Shown in pieces: positions 11,094 to 18,813 of a DNA stretch of 64,000 nt; the first letter of the stretch is position 1; each line of letters starts with the position of its first letter. Location of the stretch: assembly GCA_964482055.1 (NCBI GenBank), contig CAYZVX010000002.1, positions 29,669 through 93,668 on the forward strand, written 5' to 3'. The notes under the pieces were generated by a model. That model was not told the origin of the DNA. It did not search any database and saw only the letters and a list, made by a program, of their open reading frames with translations. This DNA is from G020354085 sp964482055 (GTDB taxonomy: Bacteria; Pseudomonadota; Gammaproteobacteria; Acidiferrobacterales; Sulfurifustaceae). The position numbers and the translations under genes are program-made.

Positions 11094-12395
11094 TTACGCC
11101 GCAGCGTCCATCTGCACAAGCTCCTGGAAGCTCACAGGCTTGTCGCTGACCTCAGCGGTGGACAGCATTTCATCGACCAGCCGTTCTTCGAGCACTAGTG
11201 ATTCGACATCCGCGAGCCGCTGCGGATTCTGGTAATGCCAGTCGATGAAAGCCTGCGGCGATTCGTATTCCTGCGCCAGCTCTTCGAGCTTTGCACGCAC
11301 GCGCGCCGGGTCCGCCTTGATGCCCCGCGCGCGCATGACCTCGCCCACCACCAGACCCACCGCCACGCGCTCCTTGGCGCGCGAGCGCCACACGTCCTCG
11401 CCCACTGCGGGGCGCGCGAGTTTGCCGCCGCGCGCGGCCGCCGCGGCCTGCTTGAGCCGCTGCATCTCGGCCTCGATCAGGCCGCTGGGCAGCTCGATTC
11501 TGTTGGCCTCGAGCAGCGCCCGGATGACCTGGGAACGCATGACGTTGCGCGCGCGGCTCGCCGCCTCGCGCTCCAGGTTCTGCTGCACCTCGCGCCGCAG
11601 CGTGTCCAGGCTGCCGTCAGCCACGCCCAACTGTTTGGCAAATTCCTGGTCTATTGCCGGGAAGACCGGCTCGCCAACCTCCTCTACTGTGACTTCGAAA
11701 TCCACGGTCTGTCCGGCGAGCGGGCTGTGGCGGTAATCGGCGGGAAACGTGGCGCTCACCGTGCGCTGCTCCCCGGCAGACACCCCTACCAGCCCTTTCT
11801 CGAAATCGTCGATCAGGGTCTGGCTGCCGAGCACCACGGGAAAACCGCTCGCCGAGCCGCCGTCGAACTTCTCACCTTTGATCTTGCCGACGAAGTCGAT
11901 TACCACACGGTCGCCCTCCCGGGCGGGGCGCGTCACGGGGCTGAAGCTCACGCGCTGCTTGCGAATGGTGTCGAGCGTCCGTTCTACGTCCTCGGGCTGC
12001 ACGGTGACCACCGGGCGTTCGATCTTCACTCCCCGCAAGTCCTTGCGCGGAATCTCCGGTAGGACCTCGAAGTCTGCGGTGTACTCCAGTTGTTCGCCGC
12101 GCTTGACGGGCTTGCGCTGAATGCGCGGACCAGCCGCCGGCCGCAAGCCCTCACGCGTGATCGCTTCCCGAAAGCTCGCCTCGATCAGGTCGCCGGCCAC
12201 CTCTTCCATGAGGCTTGCGCCGTACTGGGCCTCGATCATTTTGAGCGGCACCTTGCCGGGCCGAAACCCGGGCATCTTCACCTGGCGCGACAGCCGCTGC
12301 AGGCGCAAGCTGAACGCCTTTTCCAATTCCTCCGCCGGCAACGCCACGGTTAGCTTGCGGCCGAGCGTGCCGACACTTTGTACTGAGACTTGCAT
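11094..12395 (-). CDS. tig: Trigger factor, ribosome-associated chaperone and prolyl isomerase
   Basis: Binds the ribosomal exit tunnel and shields nascent chains. 433 residues from the ATG at 12395 (a GTG one codon upstream is also possible); AGGGG precedes it. The N-terminal ribosome-binding domain carries the signature GFRPGKVP at about residue 44, the FKBP-type isomerase domain follows (GDRVVIDFVGKIKGE), and the long helical C-terminal chaperone domain ends the protein. First gene of the tig-clpP-clpX operon, with its own promoter between it and the tRNA cluster. Confidence 0.97.
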   Translation of the reverse strand: MQVSVQSVGTLGRKLTVALPAEELEKAFSLRLQRLSRQVKMPGFRPGKVPLKMIEAQYGASLMEEVAGDLIEASFREAITREGLRPAAGPRIQRKPVKRGEQLEYTADFEVLPEIPRKDLRGVKIERPVVTVQPEDVERTLDTIRKQRVSFSPVTRPAREGDRVVIDFVGKIKGEKFDGGSASGFPVVLGSQTLIDDFEKGLVGVSAGEQRTVSATFPADYRHSPLAGQTVDFEVTVEEVGEPVFPAIDQEFAKQLGVADGSLDTLRREVQQNLEREAASRARNVMRSQVIRALLEANRIELPSGLIEAEMQRLKQAAAAARGGKLARPAVGEDVWRSRAKERVAVGLVVGEVMRARGIKADPARVRAKLEELAQEYESPQAFIDWHYQNPQRLADVESLVLEERLVDEMLSTAEVSDKPVSFQELVQMDAAA

Positions 12396-12451
12396 CACAA
12401 CCCCTGTTTGGAGAAAAACCTCTTTACGGGAGAATGGGTTAGACTGACAAC

Positions 12452-12481
12452 ATCATACCGGTTTTGACGCCGGTTCGCCAA
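12452..12481 (-). promoter_or_regulatory. Sigma-70 type promoter of tig
   Basis: Minus-strand -35 TTGGCG (12481-12476) and -10 TATGAT (12457-12452) with an 18-bp spacer, about 55 bp upstream of the tig start and just beyond tRNA-Leu. Confidence 0.6.
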
Positions 12482-12501
12482 AGCGCGATGCGCAATAGCG
12501 C

Positions 12502-12586
<85 letters not shown>

Positions 12587-12671
12587 GTCCGGACCGCGCA
12601 TGCCGCACCCATTCTAGAGCATGGTGAGGGTGGCGCCGGCGCCCGCGCGCCAGCGCTTCGGGCACGGCACC

Positions 12672-12704
12672 AAACAAAAGGGGCTTGGCAGACTGCCAAG
12701 CCCC
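12672..12704 (-). terminator. Rho-independent terminator after tRNA-Lys
   Basis: Perfect 11-bp stem (GGGGCTTGGCA / TGCCAAGCCCC) with a 3-base loop, followed on the minus strand by TTTTGTTT. It lies directly after tRNA-Lys and would end or attenuate transcription before tRNA-Leu. Confidence 0.85.
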
Positions 12705-12712
12705 GCTGCGGA

Positions 12713-12788
<76 letters not shown>

Positions 12789-12794
12789 GCAATT

Positions 12795-12872
12795 TGGGGT
12801 GAGCGATGGGACTCGAACCCACGACAACCGGAATCACAATCCGGGACTCTAACCAACTGAGCTACGCTCACC
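12795..12872 (-). tRNA. tRNA-His (anticodon GTG)
   Basis: Acceptor stem GTGAGCG/CGCTCAC with the extra 5' G that marks tRNA-His and pairs with C73; encoded CCA. Anticodon loop TTGTGAT gives GTG. Confidence 0.97.
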
Positions 12873-12893
12873 ATTGGTCGGAAAGAGCGCGGC

Positions 12894-12899
12894 ATTATA
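12894..12899 (-). promoter_or_regulatory. Perfect -10 element upstream of tRNA-His
   Basis: Minus-strand TATAAT followed by a G+C-rich discriminator, 22 bp before tRNA-His. No good -35 was found at 16-18 bp. It may be an internal promoter for the His-Lys-Leu part of the cluster. Confidence 0.4.
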
Positions 12900-12949
12900 C
12901 ATGAAGTCCGGAAGAAGTGGCGCGCCCGGCAGGGCGAAGCGGGGCGGTC

Positions 12950-12974
12950 GCGAAGGCACTTAACGTGCCTTCGC
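12950..12974. repeat. 10-bp-arm hairpin between tRNA-His and tRNA-Arg
   Basis: Perfect inverted repeat GCGAAGGCAC, loop TTAAC, GTGCCTTCGC. There is no T-run on either side, so it is not a standard terminator; it may be a processing or pausing signal inside the tRNA transcript. Confidence 0.5.
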
Positions 12975-13052
12975 GCCGCTGAGCGCCGCGCCACGGATGG
13001 CGCGGCCGGGGTTTGAGCCACGGCTCAGATGCCTCGCCAGGGATGGCATGTG

Positions 13053-13129
13053 TGGCGCGCCCGGCAGGAGTCGAACCTGCGACCTACGGCTTAGAAGGCC
13101 GTTGCTCTGTCCAGCTGAGCTACGGGCGC
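13053..13129 (-). tRNA. tRNA-Arg (anticodon TCT)
   Basis: GCGCCCG pairs with CGGGCGC, encoded GCCA; anticodon loop CTTCTAA gives TCT. Standard D and T arms. Confidence 0.97.
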
Positions 13130-13146
13130 AAGAACACGGGGATGAG

Positions 13147-13215
13147 TACGAGGGGGGAAAGTTACGAGGGGACTAGACGTTCGGCTCCCGGCTTCGCCTC
13201 GTACCTCGCCCCTCG
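13147..13215. repeat. Short interspersed repeat module between tRNA-Arg and tRNA-Pro
   Basis: TACGAGGGG occurs twice directly (13147-13155, 13163-13171), and inverted copies follow (CCTCGTA at 13197-13203, CCCCTCG at 13209-13215). The module can fold into a long imperfect hairpin. A related GAGACCC-type repeat lies at folA. Confidence 0.6.
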
Positions 13216-13229
13216 TTCCTATCCATTCA

Positions 13230-13306
13230 TGGTCGGGGTAGCGGGATTTGAACCCACGACTTCCTGCGCCCAAGGCAGGCGCGCTACCAGGCTGCGCTAT
13301 ACCCCG
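13230..13306 (-). tRNA. tRNA-Pro (anticodon TGG)
   Basis: CGGGGTA acceptor pairs with TACCCCG, encoded ACCA; anticodon loop CTTGGGC gives TGG. First tRNA of the cluster, directly downstream of a near-consensus promoter. Confidence 0.97.
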
Positions 13307-13316
13307 ATGCCGCGGC

Positions 13317-13345
13317 AATATACGCAGCCCCCTTCGGAGCGTCAA
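13317..13345 (-). promoter_or_regulatory. Strong sigma-70 promoter of the tRNA cluster
   Basis: Minus-strand -35 TTGACG (13345-13340), 17-bp spacer, -10 TATATT (13322-13317), then a G+C-rich discriminator typical of stringently controlled stable-RNA promoters. It drives Pro-Arg-His-Lys-Leu. Confidence 0.8.
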
Positions 13346-13433
13346 CGCGATGGCGATCCGGTGGCGGGGTTGGCCCCCGCATGCGAAGATGCGCGCCGGC
13401 CGAACTGCTCGCGCGCCGCGCCCGCCCAAAATC

Positions 13434-14297
13434 ATGACAGCCCGCCTGATCGACGGTAAGCGTATCGCCCAGGAAATGCGCGAGCGTCTTCGTGAACGGA
13501 TCGCGGCTCGAGTTGCCGCCGGCCAGCCCGCCCCGGGCCTCGCGGTCATCATGGTCGGCGGGCAGGCCGCCTCCCAGGTCTACGTACGCAACAAGCGCCG
13601 CGCCTGCGCGGAGGTAGGCATGCGCGACCTGTCGCACGATCTGCCGGCCGACACGACCGAGGCGGCCCTGTTGGCGCTGATTGCACGCCTCAATCGCGAC
13701 ACGGCCGTGGACGGAATCCTGGTACAGCTGCCGCTGCCGCCGCATATCGACCCCGATGCCGTGATCGACGCCATCGACCCGGCCAAGGACGTCGACGGTT
13801 TTCATCCCTACAACCTGGGCCGGCTGGCGCAGCGCCGCCCCCTGCTGCGCCCGTGCACGCCGTACGGCGTGATGAAGCTGCTCGAGCACACCGGCGAGAC
13901 CCTGCCCGGCAAGCACGCGGTCGTGGTCGGCGCCTCGAACATCGTGGGTCGACCCATGGCGCTCGAGCTGCTGCTCGCCGGCTGCACCGTGACGGTGTGC
14001 CATAGCCAGACCCGTGACCTCGCGCAGCACGTGCGGCAGGCGGAAGTGCTGGTCGTGGCGGTGGGCAGGCCGCGGATGCTCGCGGGCGAATGGGTCAGAG
14101 CCGGCGCCATCGTCATCGACGTCGGCGTCAATCGCCTCGCAAGCGGCGAGCTCGTGGGCGACGTCGATTTCGAGGCGGCCCGCGCGCGCGCCGGCTGGAT
14201 CACTCCGGTGCCGGGCGGCGTTGGCCCGATGACGGTCGCCATGCTGCTCACCAACACCCTGCAGGCCGCTGAGCGCAGCGCGCTGCCGTCCCGCTGA
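13434..14297 (+). CDS. folD: Bifunctional methylenetetrahydrofolate dehydrogenase/cyclohydrolase FolD
   Basis: Interconverts 5,10-methylene-, methenyl- and 10-formyl-tetrahydrofolate using NADP. 287 residues, the family norm. Diagnostic stretches: VGGQAASQVYVRNKRRAC with the catalytic lysine, DGILVQLPLPPHI, the NADP-binding GASNIVGRPMA and the closing PVPGGVGPMTVAMLL. The ATG at 13434 begins exactly at the family N-terminus (MTARLIDGK); longer forms would run into the tRNA-Pro gene. Divergent from the tRNA cluster and probably cotranscribed with the next two genes. It joins thyA and folA nearby in folate metabolism. Confidence 0.97.
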   Translation: MTARLIDGKRIAQEMRERLRERIAARVAAGQPAPGLAVIMVGGQAASQVYVRNKRRACAEVGMRDLSHDLPADTTEAALLALIARLNRDTAVDGILVQLPLPPHIDPDAVIDAIDPAKDVDGFHPYNLGRLAQRRPLLRPCTPYGVMKLLEHTGETLPGKHAVVVGASNIVGRPMALELLLAGCTVTVCHSQTRDLAQHVRQAEVLVVAVGRPRMLAGEWVRAGAIVIDVGVNRLASGELVGDVDFEAARARAGWITPVPGGVGPMTVAMLLTNTLQAAERSALPSR

Positions 14298-14308
14298 CGA
14301 GCCCGGCC

Positions 14309-15076
14309 GTGCTGTCGCGCCTACGACGGGCGCTGCGCCCGCCGCCCCTTCCCGACCGGCTCTGGCGCGCGGCCATGGCACGCACCCCCTATGCGCGCGG
14401 GTTGCCGCGCGACAAACGCGCGGAGCTGCGCGAGCTGGCGGCGCGGCTGCTGCGCAAGAAGGCGCTCCAGGCGGCCCACGACCTCGTCCTGACCGACGCC
14501 ATGCGCACGCTGATCGCCGTCCGTGCGGCGCTCCCCGTGCTGGGTCTCGGTCTCGACTACTACAAGGACTGGGTGACAATCATTGTGTACCCGGGCGATT
14601 TCCGCGTGCGCCACAGCTACACCGACGAGATCGGCGTCGAGCACCACTATGTCGATGAGCTGTGCGGCGAGTCGCTCAGCGACGGGCCCATGGTATTGTC
14701 GTGGGAAACCATCGCCGGCCAGGACGGATCCGATGGCACCGACCTCGTGATCCATGAGTGCGCCCACAAGCTCGACATTCTCAATGGCGATGCCAACGGG
14801 TTTCCGCCGCTGCATCGCGACATGAGCCGCAGCGCCTGGACTTCGGCGTTTCGCGCGGCCTACGATCGGTTTACCGCCGCCGTCGACGCCGGAGAGCAGA
14901 CGCAGCTCGACCCCTATGCCGCCACCGATGCCGCCGAGTTTTTTGCCGTGTTGAGCGAGGCGTTTTTCACCCGACCGCGCTGGGTCGCGCGGCCGTTCCC
15001 GGACGTCTATCAGCAGCTACGCGCCTTCTACCGCCAGGATCCGCTGGCCGCTACGGCACGCCGAGGACGCCAATGA
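14309..15076 (+). CDS. mtfA: MtfA-family zinc metallopeptidase
   Basis: Cytosolic zinc peptidase family that in E. coli binds the glucose repressor Mlc and has aminopeptidase activity. 255 residues. The HExxH motif is H149-E-C-A-H153 (VIHECAHKLD), and downstream DAAEFFAVLSEAFF supplies the third zinc ligand region. The start is a GTG 11 bp after folD. Its stop overlaps the ATG of the rhomboid gene (ATGA). No Mlc homologue is visible here, so the target in this organism is unknown. Confidence 0.9.
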   Translation: MLSRLRRALRPPPLPDRLWRAAMARTPYARGLPRDKRAELRELAARLLRKKALQAAHDLVLTDAMRTLIAVRAALPVLGLGLDYYKDWVTIIVYPGDFRVRHSYTDEIGVEHHYVDELCGESLSDGPMVLSWETIAGQDGSDGTDLVIHECAHKLDILNGDANGFPPLHRDMSRSAWTSAFRAAYDRFTAAVDAGEQTQLDPYAATDAAEFFAVLSEAFFTRPRWVARPFPDVYQQLRAFYRQDPLAATARRGRQ

Positions 15077-15771
15077 TTCCCCTGCACGACGACAACCCGA
15101 CGCGAATTTATCCGATCGTCACGATCGCCCTGATCGCGGCCTGCGCGCTCGCCTTCCTCTGGCAACTGTCGCTCGGCGAGCAGGGGTTCGAGCTCGCCGT
15201 GCGCGCGCTCGGCGTTACGCCCGCCACTCTGATCGGTACCCAGCGCCTGCCGCCCGAGCTTTATCTCGTGCCACCCGCCGCAACGCTCTTTTCGTCGATG
15301 TTCCTGCACGGCGGATGGATGCACATCATCGGCAACATGTTGTACCTGTGGATCTTCGGCAACAACGTCGAGGATGCCATGGGGCATGTGCGCTTCATTG
15401 CGTTTTATCTGTTGTGCGGACTGGCGGCCGCGTTTGCGCAGGCTCTCCCCAACCCGGATTCCGCCATCCCGATGATCGGCGCGAGCGGCGCCATCTCCGG
15501 TGTGCTCGGCGCCTACCTGCTGCTATACCCGCACGCGCGCGTGCTCACGTTGATCCCGCTCGGGCTCTACACGCGCTTCGTGTACCTGCCGGCGTGGCTG
15601 ATGCTCGGTTTCTGGTTCGTGCTGCAGATCGTCAACTCACTCCTCGCGGCCGGGGAGCGCGGGGGCGTGGCGTGGGGCGCGCACATCGGCGGGTTCGTCG
15701 CCGGGATGGCGCTCATACCGTTGTTCAAGCGCCGCGACGTGCGCCTGTTCCATCCCGGGCATCGCAGCTAA
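15073..15771 (+). CDS. Rhomboid-family intramembrane serine protease
   Basis: Six or more transmembrane segments in 232 residues. The catalytic serine is S138 in GASGAISG, and the histidine is H204 in GAHIGGFVAG; the L1-loop region shows HGGWMHIIGNM, as in true rhomboids. It probably cleaves membrane proteins within the bilayer. The start ATG at 15073 overlaps the mtfA stop by 4 bp, so the two peptidases are translationally coupled. Substrate unknown. Confidence 0.9.
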   Translation: MIPLHDDNPTRIYPIVTIALIAACALAFLWQLSLGEQGFELAVRALGVTPATLIGTQRLPPELYLVPPAATLFSSMFLHGGWMHIIGNMLYLWIFGNNVEDAMGHVRFIAFYLLCGLAAAFAQALPNPDSAIPMIGASGAISGVLGAYLLLYPHARVLTLIPLGLYTRFVYLPAWLMLGFWFVLQIVNSLLAAGERGGVAWGAHIGGFVAGMALIPLFKRRDVRLFHPGHRS

Positions 15772-15785
15772 GCGCCGGGCCACTG

Positions 15786-16427
15786 TCAACCGAAGCGCGA
15801 ACGGAATCCCTGGCTCGGTTCGCCCATCGGCCGCGCCACCGCAACACTGGCCGCCGGACGCCCCATGCGCGCGGCGAGCGCCAGCAGTTGCGACAGCACA
15901 TAGGCCAGCACCAGCGCCGCAAATGCAACGAGCAGTCCGCTCGCCACAAATTCGATGCCGCCCATGAGGGTCGTGTCCTCGCGCAGGCTGGGGAAGAGGC
16001 TGCGCACCAAGGGATTCAGCACCTTGCTCGCGCTCAGGTTGGTGAACGCCACGAATGCGCCCGCACCGATCGCGACGAGGCTTACGAACGCCGCGTAGGC
16101 CTCACCCATCAGCTGCACGAGCTTGGCGCCCAGCGGGAGCGCGTAGTACTCGTGCACCTCGAGTTTGTCGATGTCCGCCGCCCGCAGCAGCAGCACGTGC
16201 ACGGTTGCGTAGATGGCGAGCACGAAGAAAACCTCGAACAGGACTCCGCCCAGGATGGCATGCGATGGTAGATCGAAGATCAGCCGTCCAGCGCCGAAGA
16301 ACGTGACCAGGCTGAAGAGCACGATCGTGGCGGCAACAACCCGCAGCACGATCGCCGCGGCACGATAACAAAAGCGCCCATCCCCCAACCGCTCCAGCAA
16401 CGGGCGCATGAACAGGAACCTTTCCAT
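15786..16427 (-). CDS. Predicted integral membrane protein of unknown function
   Basis: 213 residues with about four hydrophobic helices (near residues 24-45, 55-80, 105-125 and 160-185). AGGAGAGGG lies just upstream of the ATG, which supports translation. The acidic loop between helices 2 and 3 contains the segment DIDKLEVHEYY. I did not recognise a family. It is convergent with the rhomboid gene and divergent from thyA. Confidence 0.7.
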   Translation of the reverse strand: MERFLFMRPLLERLGDGRFCYRAAAIVLRVVAATIVLFSLVTFFGAGRLIFDLPSHAILGGVLFEVFFVLAIYATVHVLLLRAADIDKLEVHEYYALPLGAKLVQLMGEAYAAFVSLVAIGAGAFVAFTNLSASKVLNPLVRSLFPSLREDTTLMGGIEFVASGLLVAFAALVLAYVLSQLLALAARMGRPAASVAVARPMGEPSQGFRSRFG

Positions 16428-16516
16428 ACCCTCTCCTAGTCAACACTCAGCGCGAGTCGGCGTGCTGCGACACGCGCGCTTCCCGGTTATACTTGGGTCG
16501 CGACAGCGGTCGGGAA

Positions 16517-16547
16517 TTATTAAAGACGCCGCGAAGCTTTTTAATAA
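16517..16547. promoter_or_regulatory. AT-rich inverted repeat upstream of thyA
   Basis: TTATTAAA (16517-16524) and TTTAATAA (16540-16547) form a perfect 8-bp inverted repeat with a 15-base spacer in an otherwise G+C-rich region, 24 bp after a TATACT sequence that could be a -10 element. Possible operator or leader hairpin for thyA. Confidence 0.35.
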
Positions 16548-16660
16548 CCGAGCCGCCAGCGTTTTCCCATAGCGTCGCGGTACCATTCGTCGCGGATCCC
16601 GGCATCTTGGTCGACCGCCGCGGATTCACCTGCATGTATGGCCGACACCCGGACGAACTG

Positions 16661-17455
16661 ATGCGCCAATACCTCGATCTTCTCAACCACGTGCTCACCC
16701 ACGGAACCCGCAAGGCCGACCGCACCGGAACGGGTACCCTCAGCGTGTTTGGCTACCAGATGCGCTTCGACCTGGCGCAGGGATTCCCCCTGGTCACCAC
16801 TAAAAAGCTGCATTTCAAGTCGATCGTCCACGAGCTGCTCTGGTTCCTGCGCGGCGACACCAACGTGCGCTATCTGCACGACCATGGCGTCACGATCTGG
16901 GACGAGTGGGCGGACGAGCGTGGCGACCTCGGGCCGATCTACGGTTACCAATGGCGCTCGTGGCCCGCACCCGACGGCCGCCGGATCGATCAGATCGCCA
17001 CGGTGGTGCAGCAAATCCGCCACAACCCGGACTCGCGCCGCCTGCTGGTGAGCGCCTGGAACGTGGCCGATCTCGAACGCATGGCGCTGCCCCCCTGCCA
17101 TATCCTGTTCCAGTTCTACGTCGCCGAGGGCCGTCTTTCCTGTCAGCTCTACCAGCGCAGCGCTGACGTGTTCCTTGGCGTTCCGTTCAACATTGCGTCC
17201 TACGCGTTGCTCACGCAGATGGTCGCGCAGGTCACCGGGCTCCGGCCGGGCGAGTTCATCCACACCCTCGGCGACGCGCACCTCTACCTCAATCACCTGG
17301 AGCAGGCGCGTACACAGCTCGCGCGTGAGCCGCGGCGCCTGCCGACCTTGCAGCTCAATCCATCGCGCCGCGAGCTGGACGAGTTCGTGTACGACGACAT
17401 TGCGCTGGTCAACTACGACCCGCACCCCCACATCAAGGCGCCGGTCGCGGTGTAG
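16661..17455 (+). CDS. thyA: Thymidylate synthase ThyA
   Basis: Makes dTMP from dUMP with methylene-tetrahydrofolate, producing dihydrofolate that the following folA product recycles. 264 residues, the same as E. coli ThyA. The ATG at 16661 begins with MRQYLDLLNHVL, the family N-terminus, although an upstream in-frame ATG exists at 16637. DRTGTGT and the nucleotide-binding QRSADVFLGVPFN are present, and the catalytic cysteine is in LPPCHILFQF. 57 bp separate it from folA. Confidence 0.97.
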   Translation: MRQYLDLLNHVLTHGTRKADRTGTGTLSVFGYQMRFDLAQGFPLVTTKKLHFKSIVHELLWFLRGDTNVRYLHDHGVTIWDEWADERGDLGPIYGYQWRSWPAPDGRRIDQIATVVQQIRHNPDSRRLLVSAWNVADLERMALPPCHILFQFYVAEGRLSCQLYQRSADVFLGVPFNIASYALLTQMVAQVTGLRPGEFIHTLGDAHLYLNHLEQARTQLAREPRRLPTLQLNPSRRELDEFVYDDIALVNYDPHPHIKAPVAV

Positions 17456-17474
17456 CATCCGGTCTCGCCTCCCG

Positions 17475-17546
17475 GGTTTCGGGTTTCGCGTTGACGGTAT
17501 TGCAGCCAAATCATGAACCCGAGACCCGAGACCCGAGACCCGAGAC
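17475..17546. repeat. GAGACCC tandem repeat with inverted partner around the folA start
   Basis: Four exact tandem copies of the 7-mer CCGAGAC (17519-17546) begin two codons after the folA ATG. Upstream, from about 17475, GGGTTTCGGGTTTCG is the near-reverse complement, so the RNA could form a stem with G-U pairs that encloses the folA start codon. Confidence 0.75.
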
Positions 17547-18031
17547 TCTCAATCATCGCGGCCATGGCCACCAACCGCGTGATCGGCATCGATAACCGGC
17601 TGCCCTGGCAGCTGCCGAATGATCTGCGGCATTTTCGCCTGACCACGACCGGTCACGCGGTGATCATGGGCCGCAAGAACTACGAGTCGATTGGCAAGCC
17701 GCTGCGCGACCGGACCAACATCGTCGTGACACGCAACCGAAACTTCGCCGCGCCCGGTTGCGTTGTGGTGCACTCGCTGGCCGAAGCCATTGCCGCGGCT
17801 GGCACCGACGACGAGATCTTCGTGATCGGCGGGGCGGAGATCTATGCACAGGCGCTGCCGCTGGCGCGGCGCATGTACCTCACCCTGGTGCACGCCGATG
17901 TTGCTGGCGATACGTACTTTCCGGAGTTCGACTGGAATGCCTGGCGAATCGTCAGGCGCGAGGACCATGATGCCGACGACCGCCACGCCTATCGATACAG
18001 CTTTCTGACCTTGGAACGCAAAGCGCCATGA
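17513..18031 (+). CDS. folA: Dihydrofolate reductase FolA
   Basis: Reduces dihydrofolate to tetrahydrofolate with NADPH. 172 residues. Core motifs: IAAMATNRVIGIDNRLPW, the active-site aspartate in PNDLRHF, MGRKNYESIG and the FVIGGAEIY NADPH-binding loop. Normal family members start almost directly at the first strand (here LSIIAA). This one carries an extra 11 residues (MNPRPETRDPR) encoded by a tandem 7-bp repeat, because no start codon exists between the repeat and the core. It overlaps the next gene by 4 bp (ATGA). Confidence 0.95.
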   Translation: MNPRPETRDPRLSIIAAMATNRVIGIDNRLPWQLPNDLRHFRLTTTGHAVIMGRKNYESIGKPLRDRTNIVVTRNRNFAAPGCVVVHSLAEAIAAAGTDDEIFVIGGAEIYAQALPLARRMYLTLVHADVAGDTYFPEFDWNAWRIVRREDHDADDRHAYRYSFLTLERKAP

Positions 18032-18723
18032 AGCCTTTCCTCTGGAGCCTTTCGGCCGCGGCTTTTGCCGCAAGCGCGCTGCCCGCCGCGCTCGCCACCG
18101 CCGCTGGACCGCTGCCGCACTACCAGGACGCCACGACCTCGGAGTTCACCCTGCAGGGCGGCCGTGCGGACCTGGCGCTCGACTACAGCGGCGCCAAGAT
18201 CGATATCCAGGCCGACATGGCAAGCCTGGCGCTGCGCCAGCGCATCGCCGATCGTGTCCACCTCGGCCTGCTCGGCGGATGGACCGCCGTGACCCAGACC
18301 GACAGCCCGCTCGCCGCGGGGCTGAAGCCGAGTGGCGTCCATGCCGGTCTGTCGCTGGATGTCGATATCATCACGCTCGAACGCTGGTCTGCTTTTGCCG
18401 GGGTGGCATATACCTATCGGCGCGTCGAAGACGACGCCGTCGGCCGGGCCATCAGGCTGGATTGGGACGAGTGGCGCGCGCAGTTGGGCGGCAGCATCGG
18501 GCTGGGAACGCTGCGCTTCTACGGCGGCGCAAGCTACGGGGCCGTCGATGGCACGCAACGCACCAGCGGGGCGGCCGATAGCACGACGGATTTTGAGGTC
18601 TCCGGCAAGGCCGGCGGCTTCCTGGGCGTCGACTTGCGCCTCGACACGGACGGTTACGTCGGCGTTGAAGCTCGCACGGGGCTCGACGAGGGCTGGTTGG
18701 TGTACTTCAGGCATCGCTACTGA
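18028..18723 (+). CDS. Small outer-membrane beta-barrel-like protein of unknown function
   Basis: 231 residues with a signal peptide (cleavage near ALATA-AG), then alternating amphipathic strands such as VHAGLSLDVDII, SAFAGVAYTYRRV, LRFYGGASYGAV and GYVGVEARTG. It ends with an aromatic residue (HRY), as outer-membrane barrels do. Strand count suggests an 8- to 10-strand barrel. The ATG overlaps the folA stop, so it is cotranslated with folA, which is an odd pairing. No specific family was recognised. Confidence 0.65.
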   Translation: MKPFLWSLSAAAFAASALPAALATAAGPLPHYQDATTSEFTLQGGRADLALDYSGAKIDIQADMASLALRQRIADRVHLGLLGGWTAVTQTDSPLAAGLKPSGVHAGLSLDVDIITLERWSAFAGVAYTYRRVEDDAVGRAIRLDWDEWRAQLGGSIGLGTLRFYGGASYGAVDGTQRTSGAADSTTDFEVSGKAGGFLGVDLRLDTDGYVGVEARTGLDEGWLVYFRHRY

Positions 18724-18813
18724 CTGCCAACATAGCCAGTTCGATGTCCTGCCCGCGCGGCCGCGTAAGCTGCCCAAGCGCCTTGCTTCGACAGCTGCCC
18801 TCGGGGTCAGCCG

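Noticed and set aside
12483..12500. GCGC-rich hairpin after tRNA-Leu as a terminator
   Set aside because: Short stem and no T-run; it overlaps the -35 region of the tig promoter.
13284..14579. Long minus-strand frame across folD
   Set aside because: Shadow of folD and mtfA; it would also cover the tRNA-Pro gene and its promoter.
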